A stretch of DNA of 64,000 nt from Paenibacillus rhizosphaerae (GTDB lineage Bacteria > Bacillota > Bacilli > Paenibacillales > Paenibacillaceae): assembly GCF_014192015.1 (NCBI RefSeq), contig NZ_JACHXJ010000001.1, positions 1,612,001 to 1,676,000 on the forward strand, in the 5' to 3' direction. Below are positions 26,413 to 34,931 of this stretch, one piece after another. Positions within the stretch are counted from its first letter, which is position 1. Each line of letters starts with the position of its first letter. Both the position numbers and the translations under genes were made by a program. Below the pieces are notes generated by a model. It made no database searches, had not been told where the DNA came from, and saw only the letters and a program-made list of their open reading frames with translations.

Positions 26413-27555
26413 ATGAAGAAATATATCATCATTGGTTCAGGCATCCTGGGAGCATCGACGGCCTATCAGCTGGCAAAAATGGGTGAAGAAGTCCTTCTTA
26501 TCGACCGTAAGGACCCGGGACAGGCAACAGATGCTGCAGCAGGCATCATTTGTCCCTGGCTGTCACAGCGCCGCAATCAGGCCTGGTACCGGCTGGCCAA
26601 GGCAGGAGCGGCTTTTTATCCGGAGTTCATCAAGGAACTGGAAGAAGAAGGCGAGACCCAGACGGGCTATGCGAAGGTCGGTGCCCTCAGCGTTCACCAG
26701 GACCCGGACAAAATCCGAAAAATGGAGGAGCGGGCTTTGCAGCGCAAAGGGGATGCACCGGAAATCGGCAGCATTACCCGGCTTTCGGAAGAAGAAACCC
26801 ATCAATCCTTTCCGCTGCTGGAGAGGGGCTATCAATCGGTTCGGATCAGCGGCGCTGCCCGTGTCGACGGCCGTGCCCTGCGCGACGCTTTGATTCGCTC
26901 TGCCCAAAGGCATGGGGCTATCGTGATTCACGGCGATGCAAAGCTTCGGGCGGATGGTAACCGGGTGACCGGGGTAACGGTCGGATCGGATGAATATGCA
27001 GCGGACCGTACGATCGTCTGCGCAGGTGCGTGGGCGGGACAGCTCCTGCAGCCGCTCGGTGTCCGCTTTAACGTGCGTTATCAAAAGGCGCAAATTATGC
27101 ACCTGCAGCTTGGAAGCGGTGAAGATACCGGGACATGGCCAGTCGTCATGCCGCCTTCGGATCAATACTTGCTTGCTTTTGACGAGCAGAAGATCGTGAT
27201 CGGGGCAACTCATGAAAATGATGTGGAAGGATACGACACCCGAATAACGGCAAGGGGCATGCAGGAGATTTTGAATAAAGGATTAACCTTGGCGCCCGGG
27301 TTGGCAGAAGGTACCTTTCAGGAAGTCAGGGTCGGCTTTCGCCCGTTTACCTCCGATTTTCTGCCGGTGATTGGTGCCGTTCCGGGTTGGAGTCATCTGT
27401 TTGCGGCGAACGGGCTCGGCGCATCCGGATTGACGGTGGGTCCATTTATCGGCTATCAGTTGGCTAAGCTGGCGAAAGGCATCGAGCTGGATATCGATAT
27501 TAACGATTATGATATCCGGAAAGCCATTGATGAGCGTACATTAACCGAATCGTAA
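26413..27555 (+). CDS. FAD-dependent oxidoreductase, D-amino acid / glycine oxidase family
   Basis: This 380-aa protein begins with the FAD-binding fingerprint IIIGSGILGASTAYQLAKMG ending in the acidic LLIDR. The DAO family C-terminal block follows: VGFRPFTSDFLPVIGAVPGW, then AANGLGASGLTVGPFIGYQL. These flavoenzymes oxidise amino groups on small amines or D-amino acids. AAAGGAA precedes ATG 26413. No partner gene indicates the substrate. Confidence 0.88.
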   Translation: MKKYIIIGSGILGASTAYQLAKMGEEVLLIDRKDPGQATDAAAGIICPWLSQRRNQAWYRLAKAGAAFYPEFIKELEEEGETQTGYAKVGALSVHQDPDKIRKMEERALQRKGDAPEIGSITRLSEEETHQSFPLLERGYQSVRISGAARVDGRALRDALIRSAQRHGAIVIHGDAKLRADGNRVTGVTVGSDEYAADRTIVCAGAWAGQLLQPLGVRFNVRYQKAQIMHLQLGSGEDTGTWPVVMPPSDQYLLAFDEQKIVIGATHENDVEGYDTRITARGMQEILNKGLTLAPGLAEGTFQEVRVGFRPFTSDFLPVIGAVPGWSHLFAANGLGASGLTVGPFIGYQLAKLAKGIELDIDINDYDIRKAIDERTLTES

Positions 27556-27655
27556 CCCGAACGTAACCCTTCATGGATCACCATTCTACTACAATGGAAA
27601 TGACATCTATACATAGAATTACGTCTGTAGCGGCGTATTAAAAGGAGAATGATCC

Positions 27656-28318
27656 ATGAAGAAACGGTTGAAGGTGATGATTGCGGCATGTTCGGCATTT
27701 GTCATTCTGTCGGGCTCCGCGCTGGCGGTGTCGGCCGGACCGCGGATTTTTATCAATGGGGCGGAATTCGCCAACACTTTTCTGAAATTGAAAATCGAAA
27801 ACGGAACCGCCATGGTCTCGCTGCGGGCAATTGTGGAGCAGCTGAAAGGCGAAGTGGAGTACAAAAGCGACGGCATTCATGTGTCTTTGCCCGAAGCGAG
27901 CAGGCTGGCTCAGCAAGTGAACGGCTTCATGAACGCCCTGCAGGCCGATACGCCGGAGGATGCCGCCAAGACCTGGATCCGCGGTGTCCAGAAGCGCAGC
28001 GGACCGATGCAGTACGCGGTGATGACTCCCGCGCTGCAGGCCAAAACCAAACGGCAGTTTGAGGACAATTTCTGGGTTACCGGAGGCTCCAGTCCTCATA
28101 TGGGTGAGGTCAGCAGCATGACGACCAAGACATTGTCGGACGACAAAGTGCAAATCTCTTTCGATTACCCGCTGGTGACATCCGCAGGAGTGGAGGACAC
28201 AGGCAAAGCTTCGCTCACGATTGAGAAGGGGTTTGGGCCTGCTGATGACCAGTGGGCGATCTCGTCCATTTGGCTGCAAGATCCCGGAGATACCGGGCTC
28301 ATGATCGGCGTGGATTAA
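27656..28318 (+). CDS. Secreted protein with a copper-amine-oxidase-type stalk domain
   Basis: This 220-aa protein has a signal peptide (LKVMIAACSAFVILSGSALA, cleavage near AVSA). A short stalk domain follows: IFINGAEFANTFLKLK, then MVSLRAIVEQLKGEVEY and SDGIHVSLP. The rest (about 85-220) is an uncharacterised secreted module that resembles NTF2-like folds in its order of helices and strands. Stalk domains are common on Paenibacillus surface proteins and no enzyme is implied. AAAAGGAG precedes the start. Confidence 0.75.
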   Translation: MKKRLKVMIAACSAFVILSGSALAVSAGPRIFINGAEFANTFLKLKIENGTAMVSLRAIVEQLKGEVEYKSDGIHVSLPEASRLAQQVNGFMNALQADTPEDAAKTWIRGVQKRSGPMQYAVMTPALQAKTKRQFEDNFWVTGGSSPHMGEVSSMTTKTLSDDKVQISFDYPLVTSAGVEDTGKASLTIEKGFGPADDQWAISSIWLQDPGDTGLMIGVD

Positions 28319-28328
28319 GGCTTAATCG

Positions 28329-28360
28329 AAAGCTCGTTTAACAGCGGGCTTTTCTTTTTT
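28329..28360 (+). terminator. Rho-independent terminator
   Basis: AAAGCTCG pairs with CGGGCTTT (one G-U) and is followed by TCTTTTTT, 10 bp after the stalk-domain gene. Confidence 0.85.
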
Positions 28361-28484
28361 GTACTATAGCTTCCTGATTTCCTATGAACTACGATTGTTT
28401 TCCATTTTTCTGCATAAAACCCGGCTATTTTTCCCATCGTAAGAACATGTTTCATCAAGTCGGATTTTCAGCAGGAGGCAAAAG

Positions 28485-29483
28485 ATGGCTCAGCAGCAGG
28501 ATCGGGAAAATTGGCTGGCACTCATCAAAAAGGGAAACAAATCATCGGCGATCGCCATGCTCGGCAATGCGGTCATCGCAGCAGCCAAAGGGGTGGGGGC
28601 CGCTTTGAGCGGCAGCGGGGCGATGTTTGCTTCGGCCATGCACTCGCTGGCGGATTGTGTAAACCAAGGCTTTGTGTTTGCCGGAAGCGTGCTTGCGGAA
28701 AGAAAGCCCAACCGTAAATTTCCGACCGGCTTCGGACGCGTGATCAACATTTTCTGTATGGTCGCCGTCATTGTGGTGACGATTATGGCCTATGAAACGA
28801 TTCGGGAAGGATGGCATTTGATTTATCATCCGGCCAAGGCGGGCGGAGCATTCTGGATTAACGTGGGCGCACTTATTCTGAACCTGGTGATCGATGGAGC
28901 GATTTTATTTAAGGTGATGAAGGAAATCGCCCGAGAAGCAAGGATCAAGGCCTCCGGAATCTCCCTCATCCCCATGGCCTTTAAGCACGTATCGCGCTCA
29001 GCACCTCCGACGCGGCTGGTCTTTTACGAGGATTTGGTTGCGGTCACCGGTGCGCTTCTGGCCCTTGTCGCTGTTGTTGTCACGACATTCACCGCATTTA
29101 AAGCACTAGACGGCCTCGTGACCGTCATCATCGGTGTGCTGATGGTCGCCGTTGCTTTCCGGGTAGGCTACGATAATATGGTCGGATTGATCGGTGTGGC
29201 CGCGCCCCGCGATGTGGCGGAGAAGGTGTCGTCCATCATTTTGTCCGATCAGGACGTCACCGACATCAACGGTCTGCGGATCATCCAGGAAGGCCGGTAC
29301 TATCATGTGGACACGATGATCGAGCTTCGGAGCGGCCTGTCGCTTGCCGATGCCGATGATATTAAGTTCCGCGTTCAGGACCAGCTCAGCTCGGATCCGG
29401 ATATATCGGATGTCGTATTGGGCATCATCGAAGACAATGGCGTGAAAAACTGGACGTCAGAGCATTTGAATGAGTTTTCGTAA
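28485..29483 (+). CDS. Cation diffusion facilitator family transporter
   Basis: This 332-aa membrane protein has the CDF layout. The first helix region is SSAIAMLGNAVIAAAKGVGA, then ASAMHSLADCVNQGFVFAG, where His and Asp of HSLAD match the metal-binding helix. A second pair is less standard (FYEDLVAVTGALLALVAVVV). A cytoplasmic C-terminal domain of about 80 residues follows. CDF proteins export Zn2+, Co2+, Mn2+ or similar ions using protons. The short cytosolic insertion (RIKASGISLIPMAFKHVSRS) is like the subgroup related to YdfM/ZitB. AGGAGG precedes ATG 28485. Confidence 0.85.
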   Translation: MAQQQDRENWLALIKKGNKSSAIAMLGNAVIAAAKGVGAALSGSGAMFASAMHSLADCVNQGFVFAGSVLAERKPNRKFPTGFGRVINIFCMVAVIVVTIMAYETIREGWHLIYHPAKAGGAFWINVGALILNLVIDGAILFKVMKEIAREARIKASGISLIPMAFKHVSRSAPPTRLVFYEDLVAVTGALLALVAVVVTTFTAFKALDGLVTVIIGVLMVAVAFRVGYDNMVGLIGVAAPRDVAEKVSSIILSDQDVTDINGLRIIQEGRYYHVDTMIELRSGLSLADADDIKFRVQDQLSSDPDISDVVLGIIEDNGVKNWTSEHLNEFS

Positions 29484-29506
29484 CAGATTGAATGATGACA
29501 TTTGAA

Positions 29507-29532
29507 AAGTCCGCAGAGCGCGGGCTTTTTTT
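29507..29532 (+). terminator. Rho-independent terminator
   Basis: AAGTCCGC pairs with GCGGGCTT (one G-U) around a short loop, followed by seven T residues, after the CDF gene. Confidence 0.85.
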
Positions 29533-29748
29533 GTTTGGGCTGCACGATTTCGAGTAGACGGTTGAGGGCAAATGCCCTGCCGTTAGCTTACATGTCTAGA
29601 TCATGCTATTTTCCTGACTTGATCATCAAGGTTTAACTCTAGGCAACCGTTTAGAATATGGGACAGAGCTGGTTGAACACAGGATAGTTGGCGTACCCGC
29701 TCTCAGAGAGTCAAAGTTGTAATCATCACGATTAGGAGCTGAGCATCG

Positions 29749-31260
29749 ATGCAGTATACCAACCCCGTCATTCCCGGATTCCATCCGGATCCCAGCATCT
29801 GCCGGGTAGGTGACGATTATTATCTGGTCACAAGCACATTCGAGTATTTTCCGGGGGTTCCTATTTTTCACAGCAAAGATTTGGTGCATTGGCGGCAAAT
29901 CGGGCATTGTCTGACGAACGAGCAGCAGCTGCCGCTGGCTGGTGCAGGCAGCTCAGGCGGCATCTACGCACCAACCCTTCGTTACCATAACGGCATGTTT
30001 TATATGACAACGACCAATGTGAGCGGGATCGGGAATTTTTATGTGACCAGTGTAGAGGCAGCCGGCCCATGGTCCGATCCCATACCGGTTGCACAGAGCG
30101 GGATCGATCCATCCTTGTTTTTCGATGAGGATGGCCGTGTGTATTTCCAGTCGACCCGAATGGGAGACGAGGGAGACGGGATTTATCAATGCGAGATCAA
30201 TATAGATACCGGCGAGATGCTTACTGAGAGCCGCTTGATCTGGCAAGGAACCGGAGGGGCGCATCCCGAGGCGCCGCATCTCTACAAAATCGGGGATTAT
30301 TATTACTTGATGATCGCCGAAGGCGGAACGGAGTTCGGACATATGGCGACGATCGCCAGAAGCACCGATCCCTACGGACCTTATGAGTCTTGCCCCCATA
30401 ATCCGATTCTGTCGAACCGGAGCCTGAAGAGCACCATCCATGCAACAGGTCATGCCGATCTGGTACAAGCTCATGATGGAAGCTGGTGGGCGGTTTGTTT
30501 GGGAATCCGGCCTCCGTCCTATCCGATGCGCCACCATCTAGGCCGGGAAGTGATGCTTGCGCCGGTAACCTGGACGACGGACGGTTGGCCGGTCATCGGG
30601 GCAGACGGACACATCGAACCCGTAATGGACTCACCGAATTTGCCTACCGTCCGCTGGGACGACAAACCGGCAAGGGATGACTTTGACGGTTCAAAACTCA
30701 ATCTGGAGTGGACCTTTTTGCGTAATCCCGTTCCCGAAAGTTGGTCTCTGCAGCGCCAGCCCGGACACCTGGAACTTCGCGGAAATCGGACGACGCTCTC
30801 GGATGCCGGCTCTCCGGCGTTCGTTGGCCGCCGACTGTGCCATTTTTCCTGCAATATATCGGCAGCGATGGTGTATGAACCGGCCGGTGACGGGGAAGAA
30901 GCTGGGTTAACCGTTTATATGAATGAAAAGTATCACTATGATCTTGCCGTAACTTCAAGGAATGGAGTCAAGAAGATACGGCTTCGGCGCACCGTTGGTT
31001 CATTAAGAGTGGAGGAAGAACATGCTTGTCCCGCAGGGCCGCTGGTTCTGAAGATCGAAGCACAGCCTGACAAATTCGTGTTTTATTACGGTCAGCCGGG
31101 AGCAGAACTTACGGAGGCCGGTTACGGAGAGACCCATTTGCTTTCCACGGAAGTCGCAGGGGGGTTCACCGGGGTATTCACTGCGATGTATGCAGTATCG
31201 GCCAATGAGGAGCCCACGCCTGCTTCATTCGATTGGTTCGAGTATGAGCCGGTTGGCTGA
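29749..31260 (+). CDS. Glycoside hydrolase family 43 (probable beta-xylosidase)
   Basis: This 503-aa cytoplasmic protein has the five-bladed propeller of GH43. The catalytic base is Asp14 in GFHPDPSICR, the pKa modulator Asp120 in SGIDPSLFFDEDG, and the acid Glu174 in AHPEAPHLYKIG. Residues from about 315 form the C-terminal beta-sandwich typical of GH43 beta-xylosidases and arabinofuranosidases (SPAFVGRRLCHFSCNISAAM). It likely trims imported xylo-oligosaccharides. AGGAG precedes ATG 29749. It is convergent with an AraC regulator and in the neighbourhood of a binding lipoprotein and a GH3 enzyme. Confidence 0.92.
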   Translation: MQYTNPVIPGFHPDPSICRVGDDYYLVTSTFEYFPGVPIFHSKDLVHWRQIGHCLTNEQQLPLAGAGSSGGIYAPTLRYHNGMFYMTTTNVSGIGNFYVTSVEAAGPWSDPIPVAQSGIDPSLFFDEDGRVYFQSTRMGDEGDGIYQCEINIDTGEMLTESRLIWQGTGGAHPEAPHLYKIGDYYYLMIAEGGTEFGHMATIARSTDPYGPYESCPHNPILSNRSLKSTIHATGHADLVQAHDGSWWAVCLGIRPPSYPMRHHLGREVMLAPVTWTTDGWPVIGADGHIEPVMDSPNLPTVRWDDKPARDDFDGSKLNLEWTFLRNPVPESWSLQRQPGHLELRGNRTTLSDAGSPAFVGRRLCHFSCNISAAMVYEPAGDGEEAGLTVYMNEKYHYDLAVTSRNGVKKIRLRRTVGSLRVEEEHACPAGPLVLKIEAQPDKFVFYYGQPGAELTEAGYGETHLLSTEVAGGFTGVFTAMYAVSANEEPTPASFDWFEYEPVG

Positions 31261-31277
31261 CACTGGTACTCCTGCCG

Positions 31278-32159
31278 TTACTGCTGCACGCTTTTCCGGA
31301 ATGCTTTAGGTGTCATGCCGTATGTTTTTCTGAACTGGCGCGTCAAATAATTGCTGTCGTTATAACCGCATTCGTATGAGATTTCGGTGATCGAAAGGTT
31401 GGTCTGTTTCAGCAGGATGCAGGCCCGTTCCAGGCGAAGCCGCTGAAGATACGCCATTGGCGACGTCTGGTAATACGCCCGGAAGATCCGGTTCAGATGC
31501 CGTACGGAAATCCGGGACTTATCCGCGATTTCTTCCAGGGTTACCTGTTCGAGGTAATGATCTTCGATATAGGAAACGGCATTTGCCAAATGCACCAGAT
31601 TGCTCTCGGTGCCCTGATCCTGGTTCTCATACAGCCTGGACAAGTAAACGGCAAGCTCCATGAACCGTGACGCCAGCATCGTTTGATAGCCCTGGTGCCG
31701 ATTACGGTATTCGTCAATCATATCGGAAATGACCGAGGCCACATGCTCGAGATTGGAGAGCGGAATATTGAGCTTACTTTCATACGGATGCAGATGACGA
31801 TAAAGCGGTTCCAAAATAAAAAGCGCCTGAAATCCTTGCGACGCTCTTAAATCCGGGCCGGCATACTTCAGCATGTCGGGGTTGAACATGATGTTGCATA
31901 TTTTAAAATCGTACGGATCTTTGTACGCATGCTGCGTGCCGCCATTAATGACAAACACGTTGCCTTTTTTGATAAAAGAAGCCTCGTTGTTGACGATATG
32001 CGTTGCATGTCCGTTCAGTACGATCACCAGCTCGCAAAAGTCGATGTGCTTATGCAGCTGCATGTCTTCGTCATGACCTCCATACTGGATAAAAAACGGA
32101 AACTGCTCGTCGGTCGTAAACCAGTTTAAATATACGTTGATGCTCAAAGTGGATCCCAC
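31278..32159 (-). CDS. AraC family regulator with N-terminal cupin
   Basis: This 293-aa protein has a cupin (CELVIVLNGHATHIVNNEAS) and a C-terminal AraC domain (LEEIADKSRISVRHLNRIF, then ITEISYECGYNDSNYLTRQF). The stretch GFQALFILEPLYR matches GFQALFYIEPFYR of the regulator at 6164. It is divergent from the binding lipoprotein at 32412 and convergent with GH43, so it probably controls the xylan-type genes. The start is uncertain: GTG 32159 (used here) or TTG 32147, which has GGTGGGA upstream. Confidence 0.85.
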   Translation of the reverse strand: MGSTLSINVYLNWFTTDEQFPFFIQYGGHDEDMQLHKHIDFCELVIVLNGHATHIVNNEASFIKKGNVFVINGGTQHAYKDPYDFKICNIMFNPDMLKYAGPDLRASQGFQALFILEPLYRHLHPYESKLNIPLSNLEHVASVISDMIDEYRNRHQGYQTMLASRFMELAVYLSRLYENQDQGTESNLVHLANAVSYIEDHYLEQVTLEEIADKSRISVRHLNRIFRAYYQTSPMAYLQRLRLERACILLKQTNLSITEISYECGYNDSNYLTRQFRKTYGMTPKAFRKSVQQ

Positions 32160-32303
32160 CCGAAAAAGTATGGTTTGATGTCTATATCATCCTATAACCG
32201 CGACTTAAAAATCAAGGTTTACCAGCAGATTACGAATTACAATAGCTATTAGCCAACCGGAAACCGAAAGAGGAGGGATGTGTCAACAATAGATAGGATA
32301 ATC

Positions 32304-32317
32304 CGAAAACGTTTTAA
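32304..32317 (+). promoter_or_regulatory. Candidate CcpA (cre) site upstream of the binding lipoprotein
   Basis: CGAAAACGTTTTAA matches the cre consensus TGWAANCGNTNWCA with two mismatches and has a palindromic core. Its place between the divergent AraC and lipoprotein genes fits carbon catabolite control. Confidence 0.4.
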
Positions 32318-32411
32318 TGAACGAACATACGGATAGATTAATGAGAGAGCTGATATCAACTTTTTAAACCGAAAATGGCAAACGCACTTTTCACAACAAA
32401 AAGGGGGAACG

Positions 32412-34130
32412 ATGAACATGACAGGTACAGCTGGAAAAAAATTCGGGTTGCTTCTTCTTGCCGGTATGCTGCTTATCTCAGCAGGGTGCAGTTCAGGGGG
32501 TGGCAAGTCAGCCGATTCGGCTGCGTCTTCCGGCAGCACACAGGATTCCAAAGCGGACGACACGAGCCCGATCACCTTTTCGTTTTTTGGAGCGGACGCG
32601 AGCCCGAACTGGAACAAGATGCAGGATGAGGTTGGCCAAGAGATCACCAAAAAAACAGGGGTGACCCTGGATGCGGAGTACGCGGTATCGGGCGCAGGCG
32701 CGGATAAAATATCGCTAATGGCGGCGAGCGGTGACTTCCCGGATCTGATTTACGCCAAAGGGGATGTTGACAAGCTGGTGGAAGCCGGGGCTATGATCGA
32801 CCTGACGGATTTGATCGACAAGTACGCACCCAATCTGAAAAAGGTATACGGCGAATACATGAACCGCCTGCCATACAGCAATGACGACAAATCCATCTAT
32901 GTCGTACCGAGCAACGCAGCCGTTGATCAGCAAGACTTTGACGCCGGCAGCGGCTTTGAAATCCAAAATGCGGTGCTGAAGGAACTAGGGTATCCGAAAG
33001 TCAGAACCGTCAAGGATTTTGAAAACGTTCTCCAGCAGTATAAGGATAAGCATCCCACGATTGACGGCAAGCCGACCATTCCGTTAACTTTGGACGCCGA
33101 TGACTGGAGAATCATGATCACGGTCACCAACCCCGCGGTGTATGCCACCGGCCTCAAAGACGACGGCGAATACTACATTAATCCGGACACCTTTGAAGCC
33201 CAGCTTCACTATAAGCGGCCGGAGGAAAAGGAATACTTCCGCTGGCTGAACCACATGTACAATGTGGGGCTGCTGGACAAAGAAACGTTTGTTCAAAAGA
33301 GCGATCAGTATAAGTCCAAAATTGCCAGCGGCCGCGTTCTGGGTCTGATTGATGCCAAATGGGGTTATTCGGATGCGGAGAATGCCCTGAAGACCAGCGG
33401 GAAAGCGGACCGCACCTACGCCCATTTTCCGGTGACCATGTCGGAAGAGTATAAGGATCATAACTTCCAGGATACCGGATTTATGTCCGGCTGGGGCGTT
33501 GGAATCACGACCGCGTGCAAAGATCCCGTACGGGCGATCAAGTTTCTCGACTTCCTTGCATCCGATGAAGGCCAGGTCCTGATCAACTGGGGGATTGAAG
33601 GTAAGCACTATAACGTAGTGGACGGCAAACGGGTTATTCCCCAAGACGTGCTGGACAAAAAAGTGAATGATAACGCCAGCTTTACGAAAACCACCGGTAT
33701 CGGCCTGTATGGGAACCTGTCGGCTCATTACGGTGACGGCGTCAAGGATGCCACAGGAAATTATTATACGACGAATTTCCCGGAACAAATTATCGCCTCA
33801 TACACCGAGCCGGAGAAGGAGACTTTGAAAGCTTACGGAGCAACCACCTGGAAAGACTTGTTCCCATCGAGCAAGGAATTTCCGGTCAAGCCATGGGGGG
33901 CTGCCTGGAATATTGCGGCACCGCAGGACGGCAATTATAACGTGATCTATCAAAAAACGCAGGATATTATCCGGAAACGAATTCCGGAAGCCGTTCTGGC
34001 AAAACCGGAGCAGTTCGACGCGGTTTTTGACGGCATGCTGAAAGAGCTTGACGATGCAGGCGCTGTAGAGATGGAAAAACAATATACGGAACTGGTCAAA
34101 GACAGAGTGGAACTGTGGAGCGGTAAATAA
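32412..34130 (+). CDS. Sugar-binding lipoprotein without adjacent permeases
   Basis: This 572-aa protein has a lipoprotein signal (FGLLLLAGMLLISAGCSSGG, lipobox SAGC) and a Ser/Gly tether. The body is a family 1 solute-binding fold (GDFPDLIYAKGDVDKLVEAG, SGWGVGITTACKDPVRAIK, FLASDEGQVLINWGIEGKHY). The length suits the large oligosaccharide-binding LipO group. AAGGGGG precedes ATG 32412. Unlike the other two binding proteins here, it is followed at once by a strong terminator and has no permease neighbours, so it must use permeases encoded elsewhere. Confidence 0.9.
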   Translation: MNMTGTAGKKFGLLLLAGMLLISAGCSSGGGKSADSAASSGSTQDSKADDTSPITFSFFGADASPNWNKMQDEVGQEITKKTGVTLDAEYAVSGAGADKISLMAASGDFPDLIYAKGDVDKLVEAGAMIDLTDLIDKYAPNLKKVYGEYMNRLPYSNDDKSIYVVPSNAAVDQQDFDAGSGFEIQNAVLKELGYPKVRTVKDFENVLQQYKDKHPTIDGKPTIPLTLDADDWRIMITVTNPAVYATGLKDDGEYYINPDTFEAQLHYKRPEEKEYFRWLNHMYNVGLLDKETFVQKSDQYKSKIASGRVLGLIDAKWGYSDAENALKTSGKADRTYAHFPVTMSEEYKDHNFQDTGFMSGWGVGITTACKDPVRAIKFLDFLASDEGQVLINWGIEGKHYNVVDGKRVIPQDVLDKKVNDNASFTKTTGIGLYGNLSAHYGDGVKDATGNYYTTNFPEQIIASYTEPEKETLKAYGATTWKDLFPSSKEFPVKPWGAAWNIAAPQDGNYNVIYQKTQDIIRKRIPEAVLAKPEQFDAVFDGMLKELDDAGAVEMEKQYTELVKDRVELWSGK

Positions 34131-34141
34131 ACGCGCACAAT

Positions 34142-34184
34142 AAAATGCACAGCAGGAGAATTATTCTCCTGCTGTGCATTTTTT
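34142..34184. terminator. Strong bidirectional terminator
   Basis: A perfect 19-bp stem, starting AAAATGCACAGCAGGAGAA, has a 3-base loop and T-rich tails on both strands. It ends the lipoprotein gene and the convergent alkylation repair gene. Confidence 0.9.
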
Positions 34185-34188
34185 GTGT

Positions 34189-34896
34189 TTAACATCTGAC
34201 ATATCTGCGTTTAAAACCCAGCTGCTGTTTATCCACCGCTTTTTGAATGCTTTCCGAAGCATTTAGGATACTGCTTTTTTTATTATCCCGGTTCATTTCT
34301 ACCGGACCGACTGCCTTTGCGGTCTCGACCGCTTTGTCATGGAGCGGCAGATAGGATACGGCGACAGTGTATATAAAATTGTTCATTGCCGATTTTGTGC
34401 GTTCAGGAGATTCATGAATGGTCTTTGTTACCGTCTCCAGCATGTCCGCGAGTCTGCTTTCATCAAACTGGGCGTCCGGCCGGCTGCCAAGAAGCCAGCA
34501 ATAGCAGCTCCAGCCCGCCGACATCTTCAGCTCCTCGCCGCTTGCGATCCATTGATCAGCGACTTCCTGCGCAATATCGGTTTCCGCCAAGGTTACCGCC
34601 ACCACGTAATCGGACAGCATATAAAAATAGGCCCCCTGAATCCAACGCTCAAAATCCGCCTTGGTCATCGCTTTCGGATCGGCTAGGATGCCGGCAAAGT
34701 ACATGGCGTCATAGTTTCCCGAGGCGTACAGCTGCTCAGCCAACGCTTGATCGATTTTGATCTTCTTGGCGATAGGTTTCATGGCACCCGTCGCTACGCC
34801 AAAGAGCGGTTCGTGCGCTCCATTGGACATATACTGCTTTTTGAGCCGCTCTTTGCCGAGAGCTTCAAGCTCCTGCATGACCTGTTCAAGATCCAT
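34189..34896 (-). CDS. DNA alkylation repair protein (AlkD-like HEAT-repeat fold)
   Basis: This 235-aa, mostly helical protein has the DNA alkylation repair family pattern: LKKQYMSNGAHEPLFGVATG near the N-terminus, KPIAKKIKIDQALAEQLY, and DYVVAVTLAETDIAQEVADQ in the middle. AlkD-type proteins are glycosylases that remove alkylated purines. The key Trp/Asp pair of characterised AlkD could not be placed with certainty, so substrate and activity are open. AAGGCGGTG precedes ATG 34896. Confidence 0.8.
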   Translation of the reverse strand: MDLEQVMQELEALGKERLKKQYMSNGAHEPLFGVATGAMKPIAKKIKIDQALAEQLYASGNYDAMYFAGILADPKAMTKADFERWIQGAYFYMLSDYVVAVTLAETDIAQEVADQWIASGEELKMSAGWSCYCWLLGSRPDAQFDESRLADMLETVTKTIHESPERTKSAMNNFIYTVAVSYLPLHDKAVETAKAVGPVEMNRDNKKSSILNASESIQKAVDKQQLGFKRRYVRC

Positions 34897-34931
34897 GCGA
34901 TGACACCGCCTTATTTAAATTATTGCCGCAT

